DNA of 64,000 bases from Pseudomonas simiae (GCF_900111895.1 NZ_FOKB01000005.1:62001-126000); one strand, 5' to 3'. Positions 18,901 to 28,000 are shown, counted from the first letter of the stretch. Translations and numbers: made by a program. The notes: generated from the sequence alone by a model not told the origin.

Positions 18901-21414
18901 GTAGGGAATGCTGCGCCACGCTGGGTCGATGGCGCCGATAGGGTGCAGGTTCGACCAGATCGAGGCTTCAGTGGCGCCGCCCAGGCCCACCAGTTTCAGT
19001 TCGGGCAGCAGCGCCTTGAGTTGGGGGGGCAGATTCAGCGGGATCCAGTCACCGGAGAGCAAGGCCAGGCGCAGGCTGTCCAGTGGGCGGGGTTCGGCGT
19101 GCAGATAGTCGGCGAGCATGTGCAACTGTGCCGGTACCGAGTTCCACAGCGTGACCTGATGGCGCTGCACCAGCTCGGCCCAATGCGATGGGTCGGCGCC
19201 GCGTGCGGGGTCGGGCAGCACCAGGGTTCCGCCCACGGCGAGGGGACCGAACAGGTCATACACCGACAGGTCGAAACTCAACTGCGCCAGGCCCAGTACG
19301 CGGTCATCGGCGTTGACCTCGAAGCGTCGGTTGATGTCTTGCACGGTATTGAGTGCGGCACGATGGCTGATCATCACGCCTTTGGGCTCGCCGGTGGAGC
19401 CGGAGGTGTAGATCACGTAGGCAAGGTGATCGGGGCTGCCTTCGAGCAGCTCGAAATCCGCGCCTGCCGAGGGCAGCCGGTCCACGCTGTGCCACTGCGA
19501 TGTCTCGGGCAACGGCGTATGGGGCTGCGCCAGGGAATGCCCCAGCACATGCCGCACCTTGGCGCTGCGCAGTACGCGGTCGCGGCGTGCGGCCGGAGCG
19601 TTGCTGTCCAGGGGCAGGTAGGCGGCGCCGGCGAGCAACACGCCGTAGGCTGCCACCACCTGGTCGAGTCCCTTGGGCATCAGGATCGCCACCGGTTCCT
19701 GCGCGTCGCATCCCGCCTCACGCAGGGCTGACGCCACCGCCAGCGCGCGTTCGGCAAGGGCGGCGTAGGTCAGGCTGCCACTGGCATCGATCACCGCCAG
19801 GGCGTGGGGATGTTCCCAGGCCATGGCCAGCAGGCCGTCATGCAGACGGCCGGTGGGCAACGGGGCGGCGGTAGCATTCGCCGCCAAGCGTTCACGCTGC
19901 TGCCAGGCCGGCAGCGGCACTTGCACCGGATGTTCCCAGGCTGCCGGGTCCAGGGCCAGCAACTGCAATTCGGCGACGAACGCCTGCTGCATGTCGTCCA
20001 CCAGGCCGTCGGGAAACACGCCCTGGCGCACGTCCCAATGAATGTGCAGGCCATTGGCGTCATCCATCACCTGGCAATCGAGGGTGACTTGCGGCGTCTG
20101 GGTGATGCCGTGGCCAACCCGGCGTTGACTGGCCGGCGGCGCCTCAATCCCCAGGCCGATGGCGCTGGTGAAGACCACCGGCATGGCCGCCGCTTCACGC
20201 CCGCGGCGGCGACCGATTTCGCGCATGACCTGGATGCCGGAGAACAACCGGTGCTCCAGGTCGGTAAACAATTGGTTGCCCAACTGGCGTGCCTGGGCGG
20301 TGAAGTCCAGGCCCTCGGGATCGTTGACCTGCAACAGGCTGACCGAGGTGAAGTCGCCCACCAGGCGATCCACCTGTGGATGCAGCGGCAGGCGGTTGAG
20401 CAATGTCAGGTTGAGGCTGAAGGCGGGTTGCTGGCTCCAGCGTTGCAAGGTCGCGGCATAGGCTGCCAGCACTACGATCGATGGGGTGAGGCTACGTTCG
20501 CTGGCTGCGCTTTTCAGGGCAGCCCATGGCCGCGGCTCAAGCCGCGCCGAGTGTCGCTGGAACCGTGGCTCGCGGGTGTCTTCGCCGCTCAGGGGCGTCG
20601 GCAGTTGCGGTGCGGCGGGCAATGCGTCGATGCGTGTCAGCCAGTAATCACGGTCGCGTTGGTGGCGGCTGCCTTCGAGCAAACTGCGCTCGGCCAGCAG
20701 GTAGTCGCGAAAGGTGATGTCGAGGGCTGGCAAGGCTGCCTGGGGATTCTGCAGCAACAGTTCCAGCTCATTGAACAGCAGCTGCGCGCTGGCCCAGTCG
20801 GCGATCAGGGAGTCCATGGAGAAGTGCAGTGTGTCGCCGTTGTCACTGCGGCTCAGGCGCAGCTCAAACAGCGGCCAGACCTCGGTGGGGTAAAGCTTCT
20901 GCTCCATGGCCTGGCGAATCTGTTGCACCGTATGCTGGTGCTGCGCGCGGGTGGCGCCACGCAGGTCGGCAATGGTCAGCGAATAGTGGGCGACGTCGGC
21001 CAGCACCCGCTGCGAGCCTTCACTGGCGATCACCGCGCGCAGCATGTCGTGGCGAGCGATCAAGCGGTTCCAGGCCAGCTCCACCTGCTGTGGGTCCAGG
21101 CTTGGCCAGCTCAGTTCCAGATAGCCATGGCAGGCCACATTACCGTAGCCGAAGGACGATTGGCGGCCCAGCAGGTAGGCGTTCTGCACATCGGTGAGAG
21201 GGAAGGGCGTGTGGCGTTGCGCCGGATCAGCCAGCACGAGCGGGCGTTCCTGTGTCTCTAGCAAGTGCAGGATCTGTTGCTTGTGTTCGCGCAATTGCGC
21301 CAGGCGCTCGGTGTCGAGCAGGCCCTGGGGTGCACGGAATTTCAGTTGTCCGTCCTGGGGCCAGAGTTCGACGCCCAGGGATTTGAGTTCGCTTAGCAGT
21401 TTGGCGGCGGGCAT
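15958..21414 (-). CDS. pchF: NRPS, Cy-A(MT)-PCP-TE (PchF-like, termination module)
   Basis: Final NRPS module, 1818 residues from the ATG at 21414. That start has an AGGAG 8 nt upstream and a clean N-terminus; an ATG at 21453 overlapping the previous stop would add 13 residues. Order: TubC-like docking segment (1-55), cyclization domain (about 70-490, motif D201-S209 of DxxxxDxxS type), A domain with YVIYTSGSTGEPKG, an embedded SAM methyltransferase (EIGAGTG at 1166-1172), A10 LTANGKVDRK, carrier GADS (Ser1439) and thioesterase. The pocket residues read D-L-Y-N-L-S-L-I-W, the cysteine code. The TE elbow is GYCLGG, with Cys (about 1592) as likely nucleophile, and has a C-terminal His. Predicted job: add, cyclize and N-methylate a cysteine-derived ring, then release the acid. 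Length and domain order match PchF (about 1809). Confidence 0.9.
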   Translation of the reverse strand: MPAAKLLSELKSLGVELWPQDGQLKFRAPQGLLDTERLAQLREHKQQILHLLETQERPLVLADPAQRHTPFPLTDVQNAYLLGRQSSFGYGNVACHGYLELSWPSLDPQQVELAWNRLIARHDMLRAVIASEGSQRVLADVAHYSLTIADLRGATRAQHQHTVQQIRQAMEQKLYPTEVWPLFELRLSRSDNGDTLHFSMDSLIADWASAQLLFNELELLLQNPQAALPALDITFRDYLLAERSLLEGSRHQRDRDYWLTRIDALPAAPQLPTPLSGEDTREPRFQRHSARLEPRPWAALKSAASERSLTPSIVVLAAYAATLQRWSQQPAFSLNLTLLNRLPLHPQVDRLVGDFTSVSLLQVNDPEGLDFTAQARQLGNQLFTDLEHRLFSGIQVMREIGRRRGREAAAMPVVFTSAIGLGIEAPPASQRRVGHGITQTPQVTLDCQVMDDANGLHIHWDVRQGVFPDGLVDDMQQAFVAELQLLALDPAAWEHPVQVPLPAWQQRERLAANATAAPLPTGRLHDGLLAMAWEHPHALAVIDASGSLTYAALAERALAVASALREAGCDAQEPVAILMPKGLDQVVAAYGVLLAGAAYLPLDSNAPAARRDRVLRSAKVRHVLGHSLAQPHTPLPETSQWHSVDRLPSAGADFELLEGSPDHLAYVIYTSGSTGEPKGVMISHRAALNTVQDINRRFEVNADDRVLGLAQLSFDLSVYDLFGPLAVGGTLVLPDPARGADPSHWAELVQRHQVTLWNSVPAQLHMLADYLHAEPRPLDSLRLALLSGDWIPLNLPPQLKALLPELKLVGLGGATEASIWSNLHPIGAIDPAWRSIPYGLPLANQGFRVLDHHWRDAPTWVPGDLYITGVGLAQGYLGDMDLSDARFFPHPLDGQRLYRTGDRGRYLPGGELEFLGREDGQVKIRGHRVELGEVEAALLATPGVDSAVSLVSGDLLAFVTAARAEPEPLPGASLLTAVKRYADSQVGSFDAQQVREYQADLSAAALSSMLEVLLKAGLFSGERAEPDAGTILHALHAEPRHHWLVRRWLGALCEAGLLRYTHSHYRLAQPAPNPALAWGRVEQAVASGLCSQALLDYQLKHVGQLPQLLKGEVNPFDLLFPQGQLDLALQLYGGDAVSRYNNHCIAALINRLATHHQGDGPLRILEIGAGTGATSAPVIGLLDGLEVDYLFTDMTAFFLPAAKQRFAEQAWVRYGVLDIDQDIRPQGLASNSVDIVLCAGMLNSVKDIDNALGQITELLSPGGWLVFSEPTGEWPPILLTQGFMMTPVNGDHDQGRSGLRDADIWQARVKAFGGECLPALPQADHPLAALGMQVFAARFKAGVQRLSVDSLRRALAQRLPDYMLPAHLQVLDRLPLTANGKVDRKTLAGWRPAADAQASSSQEAPSDPLTAELCRVWADALGLAQIGVEDSFYEKGADSLILARVAGQLREQLPQAQSLSYDTLLRQMLNEPNVAALARLLNQGKTTPARVAASGEAQRSSRSNALVVPFGGGEAGPVRVMFHAALGTLDYFQHLGRALADQQAGPVIGFAVADTEQYLALEPKRLIESVAEDYAERLIADGHQRFQLIGYCLGGLLATEVARRLLERGMEVVDLSLIDSIPMFIDTDEELAYEAIFVPNLNLDPVKTVFGAHIEDYDVYRAIDLLMARDNRRVPAGAMAALSGDPGLDALALAVQQQSARSQEERLAEYAHLASGQAGVPIGAELVPTLFRVCRHSMRAARFDPPPFLGNMTYLRCLEQQSFGITGGVGHLAAPFWEDACLGRFELIDVPGNHFSVIEPPHVHTVTGHLLEALRKNS

Positions 21415-21452
21415 GGGTACAGCTCCTGGGAAAAAGGGAGGTTGCGCGGGCA

Positions 21453-24400
21453 TCAGATGACGCCTTCTTCAAGGGTGTGCGGGGTGGGCAGGCGTTCGAG
21501 GGTCTGCGCCACTTCCAGCAGGCTGGCGGCGCCGAACAACTGGCCCATGGGCAGTTCCACGCCAAGGCGGCTGCGCAGCATTTCGAGAAAACGCGTGGCC
21601 AGCAGGCTGTCGCCACCCAGGCGGAAAAAGTTGTCGTGGCGCGATACGTTCGGCACCTTGAGCAAGTGCTGCCAGAGCTCGGCGATCACGTGTTCGCCGG
21701 CGCTCAGCGGTTGCTCATCCAGCGCCACGCGTGACTGGGCAGCGGCGGTCAAGGGGGCGAGCAGTGCACGGCGATCCACCTTGCCGTTGCTGTTCAATGG
21801 CAGGCGTTCAAGCACCAGGACCTGTTCCGGGCGCATGTACGCCGGCAGGCACTGTTCCAGGTGTTGCGCCAGCACCTCGGCGCAGGTGCTGGCAGTGACA
21901 GCGGCCATCAGACGGTTGTCGACGACCAGCGCCACGGCGCTGTTCACACAGGGATGGCGAGCCAAGGCGGCTTCGATCTCGCCCAGCTCGATGCGATGAC
22001 CACCGATCTTCACTTGACTGTCGGCCCGCCCGAGAAACTCCAGCAGGCCATCAGGGTGGTAGCGGCCGAGGTCACCGGTGCGGTACCAACCGTCGACAAA
22101 ACGTTCGGCATTCAACTGCGGCGCGTGGCGATAACCGCGCGCGACGCCGGCGCCGCCGATCCACAATTCCCCCGTGACCCAGTCCGGGCAGTCACGGCCC
22201 AGGGCATCGACCACCCGGTAGGCCTGGTTGGTCAACGGCACGCCGTAGGGGATCGAACGCCAGCCCGGCAGTGGTGGTTGCACCTCGAAGTGGTTCGACC
22301 AGATCGCCGCTTCGGTCGCGCCGCCAAGGGCGATAAAACGGCAACTGGGGGCCTGGTCTTGCAGGCGTTGCGGCAGGTCGAGGCCGATCCAGTCGCCGGA
22401 CAGCAGCGCGACCTTCAGATCCAGGCGCTGACGGTCTTTGGCGTTGGCTTCCAGCAGCATGTCGAGCAGCGCCGGCACGCTGTTCCACAAGGTCACGCGG
22501 TGCTGTTGCAGTGCCTTGAGCCAGGCCCGTGCATCGCGGCGCTGGTCTTCGTCGATCAGCACCAGGGCGCCGCCCACCGAGAGCAGGCCGAACAGGTCGT
22601 ATACCGACAAATCGAAGTCCAACGCCGACAGGGCGAGGCCCCGGTCGGTGGCCTGGACGTCATAACGGCGGTTGATGTCGGCCACGGTATTCATCGCCGC
22701 ACGGTGTGTGATTTCCACACCTTTGGGCTGGCCAGTGGAGCCGGAGGTGTAGATCACATACGCCAGCTCACCCGCCGCGAGAGGCCGTGGTGCCGCCAGC
22801 GGTTCGGCTTTCAGCGCGCTGGATGGCTTGAGGTGTTTGACGCCGGGCAGCTGCGGGTCGTGCTCGGCGAGCATCAGGGTCACGCCAGCCTGTTGCAGTA
22901 TTCGCTGGCAGCGCTGCAACGGCTGGTCGACACCCACCGGCAGGTACGCGGCGCCGGCCGCCAGAATGCCCAGTACGCAGGCGACCTGCTGCGGCCCTTT
23001 GGCCAGGGACACGGCCACCAGGTCGCCGGGTGCGACGCCTGCATCCATCAGGCTGTGGGCGATACGCAACGCACGGTCAGCCAGTTCGCCGTACTTCAGC
23101 GTGCCGTGTTCACCCCATAACAGTGCCGGGCTTTGCGGAGTCTGGCGCGCCTGTTCAAAGAAGCCCTGGTGCAGCGTCGGGTCGCCCGGCACGCGGTCGC
23201 CCGGAGCGTTGAGCTGCGCACGCCGTTGCGCCTGGGCCTGGGGCAGCAGGTCAGGTGGAGCGCTGTCCCAGTCGTGCTCGGCCAGCCAGTTGAGGCTATG
23301 CAGGTAAGCGGCGAACATCGTTTCGACCAAGCCTTCGGGAAACAGGCCGACCACACGATCCCAGTTCAGGGCGATACCACCGTTCGCTTCGACGACCTGG
23401 TGGTCGAGCCACACTTGCGGGGTTTGTGTCAGGCCGAACACCTGGCGGGCAAACGGGCCATCCACCGGTGCCGCCGTGCCATCCGGCACGCCCAGGGCAC
23501 TGGTGAACACCACTGGCATGCTCACCTGTTGCTCGCCATTGCCACGGGCCAGTTGGCGCAGCAGGCTGACCGACCCCACGCAGCGATGCTCCAGCGCCTC
23601 GCCCAGGGATTGCTGGGTACGCCGTGCGCGGTCGACCCAACGCTCACCCGCCACCGGCACATAACCGAGCAGGGTCAGGGAGGTAAAGTCGCCCATTATT
23701 TGGTCGACCTGTGGGTGCAGGGGGCGGCGATCGAACAGCGTGAGGTTCAGGCTTAGGTCCGGGCGTGCGCTCCAGCGGCCGAGGGTTTCGGCAAAGGCAC
23801 AGAGCAGCACCGCTGAGGCGGTCAGCCCTTGTTGCTGGGCCTTGGCCAGGATCGCTTGCCAGGCGCTGGCATCGATCTGCCCCTGCAGGCGTTCAAAGCG
23901 TGGCCGGCCGAGGCTGGCGGGGTCGGCGGCCAGCGGCAATTGCGGGTGGGGTGGCAATTGCGGCAGACGTTCCTGCCAGAAGCGCTGCGCGGCTTGCAGT
24001 TCGGCAGGCGCCGCGGCGCACTGCAATTGGTAATCGCGGAACGACAGAGCCAATGGGGCGAGCGCCATGTCGGGCTCACGGTACAAGGCATCGAGTTCGG
24101 CGTAGAAACGCAGGATGCTCAGGGCATCGAGGATCAGGTTGTCCAGGCTGATCGCCAAGCGTGTATGCCGGCCATGGGTAACCGCTTGCACGTCGAATAG
24201 CGGCCATTGGTGAGGGTCGAACACGCGATGGGCACAGTGCTCGCGCAGGTCGTCGAGGCTGGCGTGGCCCTGGCCGATCACGAAGGCCGGCACCTGTTGC
24301 AGGATGCGCGCCTGGCCGCTGTGATCGAACACGGCACGCAGCATTTCGTGGCGCTCGATCAGACGCTGCAGGGCGCGTTGCAGGCGCGGCAAGTCGAGGT

Positions 24401-27400
24401 CTTCGACGTCGTATTCACGGTAGAAGTGGCAACTCACGCCCCCCAACACCAGGCTGGGATCGCGGCCCAGCCAGTACGCCTGTTGCACCTCGGTCATCGG
24501 GAACGACGCATGGCGTTGAGCCAGGTCTGCAACAATGGTGCGCGCGGATTCGGCCCGGACCTGTTGATGCAGAGTGGTACAAAACTGCGCCAACACCGGC
24601 TTGGCGAACACCTGGGCGATGCGTGCACCGCCCAACCCGTGTTCGGCGAGCAGGCGCACCAGGCGGGTAGCGCTCAGGGAGTCGCCGCCCAAGGCAAAGA
24701 AATTGTGCTCGCGGCACACCTCGCTACAGCCGAGCAGCTGCTGCCAAGCGCGGGCCACCTGTTGTTCGATGACGCCGCAGGGCGGTGTCAGGTTGGCCTG
24801 CTGCGCCGGGCTGTGCTGGGCGAGCCAGGCGTGTAGGGCCTTGCGGTCGACCTTACCATTGCCGGTCAAGGGCAACTGCGCGCAGCCGAGGATGAACGTG
24901 GGAATCATATACGCCGGCAGGCGCTCGGCCAGGCCCGGCAGGTCAATGGGCGCAGGCTGCGCGGGGCCGTGCGCCTGGCGTACAACCGCCGCCAATTGCT
25001 GGCCGGCCAGCAGCACGACGGCGTGCTCCACGCCTGGGCAGGCCAGCAGTGCCTGTTCGACTTCGCCAGCTTCGATGCGATAGCCGTGCAGCTTGAGCTG
25101 GAAGTCTGTACGCCCGAGGAATTCGACATTGCCGTCGGGGTGGTAGCGTGCACGGTCGCCAGTGCGGTACCAGCGCTGGCCTTGATAGTCGACAAAACGC
25201 TCGGCGCTGCGCACGCGGTCGCCGCGATACCCTTCGGCAACCCCGGCGCCGCCGATCCACAGTTCCCCGGCCACCCAGTCCGGGCAGTCATGACCCTGGT
25301 GGTCGACAATGCGCAGGCTGACGTTGTCCAGCGGTTTGCCGTAGGGCAGGCAATGCCATTGCAGCGGTTGGTCGGGGAAGGCTTCGAACAGCGTCGAGTG
25401 GATCGCCGCTTCGGTGGCGCCGCCCAAGGCCATGAAGCGACAGCCTGGCGCCTGAGCCCACAATCTTGGCGCCAGGTCCGGGGCGACTTTGTCACCGCCC
25501 AGCAACACCGCACGCAGCGGCAGGCGGGCGTCGGCCGCTGCGCAACCGAGCAACATGTCCAGCAGCGCCGGTACGCAGTTGAGCACGCTGGCGTGGTGCA
25601 GCAAGGCCAGTTCACGCCAGCGCAGGGCATCGCGCTGCGCTTCGGGCTCGATGCCAATCACCGCCGCGCCGGTGGACAGCGCGGCAAACAGGTCGAACAC
25701 CGACAGGTCGAACTCCAGCGCAGAGAGCGCGAGAATGCGATCGTCGGCGGTCAACTGCAGGCGCCGTTGCAGGTCGTCCAGGGTGTTGGCTGCGGCCAGG
25801 TGGCTGATTTCCACGCCCTTGGGGTCACCGGTGGAACCGGAGGTATAGAGGATATAGGCCAGGTCGCTGATCGCGCCGGGCCGGGGGGCTTCCAGCGCGG
25901 GGCCCTCGGATGGCAGGGCCTTGAGCAGTAACCGCGCGCCCGACCCGTCACAGATTTTCTGGCAACGCGCCTCGGGCTGGTCGATGCCGATCGGCAGGTA
26001 CGTGGCACTGCAGGCGAGGATGCCCAGCACCGCGATGACCTGTTCGGGCCCCTTGGGCAGTTGCAGCGCCACCACATCGCCGCGCCGGATACCTTGGTCT
26101 TCCAGGTACGCCGCCAGTTGCAGGGCACGCTCTGCCAGCTCGCCATAGCTGATGACGGGAGGGTTGCCCTGCAGCAATGCGGGCAATGTGGGCGTCAGGC
26201 GTGCCTGGGCAAAAAACGCTTCATGCAGGCGCTTGACGGGCAGGGCGACACGTTGGCCTTGCACGGCTTGGCGCACTGCCAGTTGCGCGGCGGGGACCAG
26301 CGCTGGCGGTGCCTGATGCCAGCTGGCGGGGTCAAAACACAGGCGTTGCAGCAGGTCGGTATAGGCCTTGAACATGCCATCGAGCACGCCGCCGGCGAAC
26401 AACCCTTCACGCGCATCGAGGTTGACCAGGATACCGCCGTCCAGCTCGGTGACTTGCGCATCGAGCCATACCTGCGGGCCTTGGGAAATGATCCATGCCG
26501 GCTGGCCAAAACTGGCTTGTACGCCCTCGGCGAACAGCTCGCCCAAGCCCAGCGCGCTGGTGTACACCACGGGTGCCAGCACTTGCTCACCGCGTTGGCG
26601 GGACAGTTCGCGCAACACCTCCAGGCCGGAAAACGCACTGTGTGCGACGTCGCTGTGGAATCGCCGTTGCAGGGCTGTGGCGCGTGCGGCAAACGTGCCG
26701 GCGACCCGGCCGTCCCAGGCCAGCAGGATCGACGAAGTGAAGTCCCCGACCAGACGATCGACGTCGGCATGCAGCGGTGTGCGGTTGAACAGCGGCAGGT
26801 TGAGCAATAACTCGGGTGTATCGCACCAGGCGCCAAGGGCCTCACAGAACACCGCCGCCAGCGCCATGGCCGGCGTGAGCCCGTGTTCCCGCGCCTGGCG
26901 TTCGAATGCCTGGCGTTCTGACGGCGGCAGCCAATGGTGACGACGGCAGACCTGGCGGTCATCGCCCTGGGGCTTGATCGGTAGGCTCGGAGCACCGGGC
27001 AATTGATCGAGGCGCTGTAACCAGTAGTCGCGCGCTTGTTGGTGGCGATCACGCTGCTCGGCGCTGTTCTGTTCCTGGCGCAGGTCGGCCAGGTAGCGGG
27101 CAAAGTTGTAGTCCAGCGCGGGCAGGGGGTGTTGGCGGTACAACTGCACCAGGTCGCCGAGCAGAGTGCGCAGGCTCAGGGCATCGGCGGCGAGCATGTC
27201 GAGGTTCAGGTGCAGACGGGTGCCGTTGGGCAACAGCGATAGCTGGATATCCAGCACCTGGCCTTGTTCAACGGCCAGCTGACGGTGGGACAGCTCGGCG
27301 CGCAAGGCCGCCAACCGTTGCTGCACCTGCTCGGCGCTGGCCTGGCGCAGGTCATGCACCGTCAATCCTGGCCACGGGCTGTGCGCGAGGATCTGCTGGC

Positions 27401-27872
27401 GGCCGTCATCGAGAAACTGCGCCCGCAACATCGGGTGCCGCGCGAGCAGGGCACGTACGGCCGCTTCCAACCGTATCGGGTCAACGTCCTGGCCATCGAA
27501 CTCGTTATAGAAGTGCGCGGCCACGCCACCCAACTGTTGGCCGGGGGCGCGGCCGATCCAGTAGGCGTGCTGCATCGGCGCGAGTTCGAACGGTAAGCTG
27601 TCGTCGATAGAGGTGCTGATCGGCGCGGTGGCTGTGGGCGCTGTGTCAAGCAGGGCCAGCCAGGCACACAGGCGCGGGTCCGCTACCAGGTCGGCGAAAC
27701 GTGCGGCCAGGCCTTGGCGGCGCCATTGGCCGGCGAGGCGGATCAGGGTGACGGAATCCAGCCCCCATTCGATCAGGTTGGCCTCCAGGGGCACCTGGTC
27801 GGCGGGCAGTCCAAGGGCGTCGGACAGGGATTGGCGCAGCAGTATTGCGGTTGAGGTGCTGGGAGTGGCCAT
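21453..27872 (-). CDS. NRPS, ArCP-Cy-A-PCP-Cy-A-PCP (initiation plus two modules)
   Basis: 2139-residue synthetase starting the chain. Order: aryl carrier (WGLDS, Ser40), Cy1 (about 92-520, D225-S233 motif), A1 (about 545-1015, ILYTSGSTGDPKG), PCP1 (GGDS, Ser1065), Cy2 (about 1120-1550, D1244-S1252), A2 (about 1580-2050, VIYTSGSTGQPKG) and PCP2 (Ser2089). PchE has only ArCP-Cy-A-PCP, so a whole module is extra. A2 pocket residues give D-L-Y-N-L-S-L-I-W (cysteine); A1 gives D-L-F-N-L-G-L-I-H, differing at three positions. Neither A domain holds an inserted epimerase or methyltransferase. The chain would pass to the PchF-like NRPS. The start at 27872 is supported by an in-frame stop shortly upstream. 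First gene of the 14-gene operon, with a Fur-box-like site 75-93 bp upstream. Confidence 0.92.
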   Translation of the reverse strand: MATPSTSTAILLRQSLSDALGLPADQVPLEANLIEWGLDSVTLIRLAGQWRRQGLAARFADLVADPRLCAWLALLDTAPTATAPISTSIDDSLPFELAPMQHAYWIGRAPGQQLGGVAAHFYNEFDGQDVDPIRLEAAVRALLARHPMLRAQFLDDGRQQILAHSPWPGLTVHDLRQASAEQVQQRLAALRAELSHRQLAVEQGQVLDIQLSLLPNGTRLHLNLDMLAADALSLRTLLGDLVQLYRQHPLPALDYNFARYLADLRQEQNSAEQRDRHQQARDYWLQRLDQLPGAPSLPIKPQGDDRQVCRRHHWLPPSERQAFERQAREHGLTPAMALAAVFCEALGAWCDTPELLLNLPLFNRTPLHADVDRLVGDFTSSILLAWDGRVAGTFAARATALQRRFHSDVAHSAFSGLEVLRELSRQRGEQVLAPVVYTSALGLGELFAEGVQASFGQPAWIISQGPQVWLDAQVTELDGGILVNLDAREGLFAGGVLDGMFKAYTDLLQRLCFDPASWHQAPPALVPAAQLAVRQAVQGQRVALPVKRLHEAFFAQARLTPTLPALLQGNPPVISYGELAERALQLAAYLEDQGIRRGDVVALQLPKGPEQVIAVLGILACSATYLPIGIDQPEARCQKICDGSGARLLLKALPSEGPALEAPRPGAISDLAYILYTSGSTGDPKGVEISHLAAANTLDDLQRRLQLTADDRILALSALEFDLSVFDLFAALSTGAAVIGIEPEAQRDALRWRELALLHHASVLNCVPALLDMLLGCAAADARLPLRAVLLGGDKVAPDLAPRLWAQAPGCRFMALGGATEAAIHSTLFEAFPDQPLQWHCLPYGKPLDNVSLRIVDHQGHDCPDWVAGELWIGGAGVAEGYRGDRVRSAERFVDYQGQRWYRTGDRARYHPDGNVEFLGRTDFQLKLHGYRIEAGEVEQALLACPGVEHAVVLLAGQQLAAVVRQAHGPAQPAPIDLPGLAERLPAYMIPTFILGCAQLPLTGNGKVDRKALHAWLAQHSPAQQANLTPPCGVIEQQVARAWQQLLGCSEVCREHNFFALGGDSLSATRLVRLLAEHGLGGARIAQVFAKPVLAQFCTTLHQQVRAESARTIVADLAQRHASFPMTEVQQAYWLGRDPSLVLGGVSCHFYREYDVEDLDLPRLQRALQRLIERHEMLRAVFDHSGQARILQQVPAFVIGQGHASLDDLREHCAHRVFDPHQWPLFDVQAVTHGRHTRLAISLDNLILDALSILRFYAELDALYREPDMALAPLALSFRDYQLQCAAAPAELQAAQRFWQERLPQLPPHPQLPLAADPASLGRPRFERLQGQIDASAWQAILAKAQQQGLTASAVLLCAFAETLGRWSARPDLSLNLTLFDRRPLHPQVDQIMGDFTSLTLLGYVPVAGERWVDRARRTQQSLGEALEHRCVGSVSLLRQLARGNGEQQVSMPVVFTSALGVPDGTAAPVDGPFARQVFGLTQTPQVWLDHQVVEANGGIALNWDRVVGLFPEGLVETMFAAYLHSLNWLAEHDWDSAPPDLLPQAQAQRRAQLNAPGDRVPGDPTLHQGFFEQARQTPQSPALLWGEHGTLKYGELADRALRIAHSLMDAGVAPGDLVAVSLAKGPQQVACVLGILAAGAAYLPVGVDQPLQRCQRILQQAGVTLMLAEHDPQLPGVKHLKPSSALKAEPLAAPRPLAAGELAYVIYTSGSTGQPKGVEITHRAAMNTVADINRRYDVQATDRGLALSALDFDLSVYDLFGLLSVGGALVLIDEDQRRDARAWLKALQQHRVTLWNSVPALLDMLLEANAKDRQRLDLKVALLSGDWIGLDLPQRLQDQAPSCRFIALGGATEAAIWSNHFEVQPPLPGWRSIPYGVPLTNQAYRVVDALGRDCPDWVTGELWIGGAGVARGYRHAPQLNAERFVDGWYRTGDLGRYHPDGLLEFLGRADSQVKIGGHRIELGEIEAALARHPCVNSAVALVVDNRLMAAVTASTCAEVLAQHLEQCLPAYMRPEQVLVLERLPLNSNGKVDRRALLAPLTAAAQSRVALDEQPLSAGEHVIAELWQHLLKVPNVSRHDNFFRLGGDSLLATRFLEMLRSRLGVELPMGQLFGAASLLEVAQTLERLPTPHTLEEGVI

Positions 27873-27946
27873 GGCTCAACGTCTTCTCATCGCTAGGGCC
27901 CGGACCGGGGTTGGCCCAGGCGCTGGGGGCAGGCAAATGCATGGGG

Positions 27947-27965
27947 GAAGATGCTAGTCATTCTC
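27947..27965. promoter_or_regulatory. Candidate Fur box upstream of NRPS operon
   Basis: On the minus strand the 19-mer GAGAATGACTAGCATCTTC matches 13 of 19 positions of the Fur consensus GATAATGATAATCATTATC. It lies 75-93 bp upstream of the first NRPS start and about 200 bp upstream of the divergent ABC ATPase gene, so iron could repress both directions. Match counted by eye. Confidence 0.5.
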
Positions 27966-28000
27966 ATTTTGGCGACTACCCGGATCGAATCGTTTTTGCC

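Noticed and set aside
19804..21261. 485-codon plus-strand frame opposite the PchF-like NRPS
   Set aside because: Antisense shadow of a high-GC coding region; no domain, and composition rich in Gln/Gly/His/Arg.
21414..21453. ATG at 21453 as start of the PchF-like NRPS
   Set aside because: It overlaps the previous stop, but the ATG at 21414 has an AGGAG at good spacing and begins exactly at the docking segment; kept as alternative only.
21453..27872. Calling the first NRPS PchE
   Set aside because: It has an entire additional Cy-A-PCP module and no embedded epimerase, so the name would mislead.
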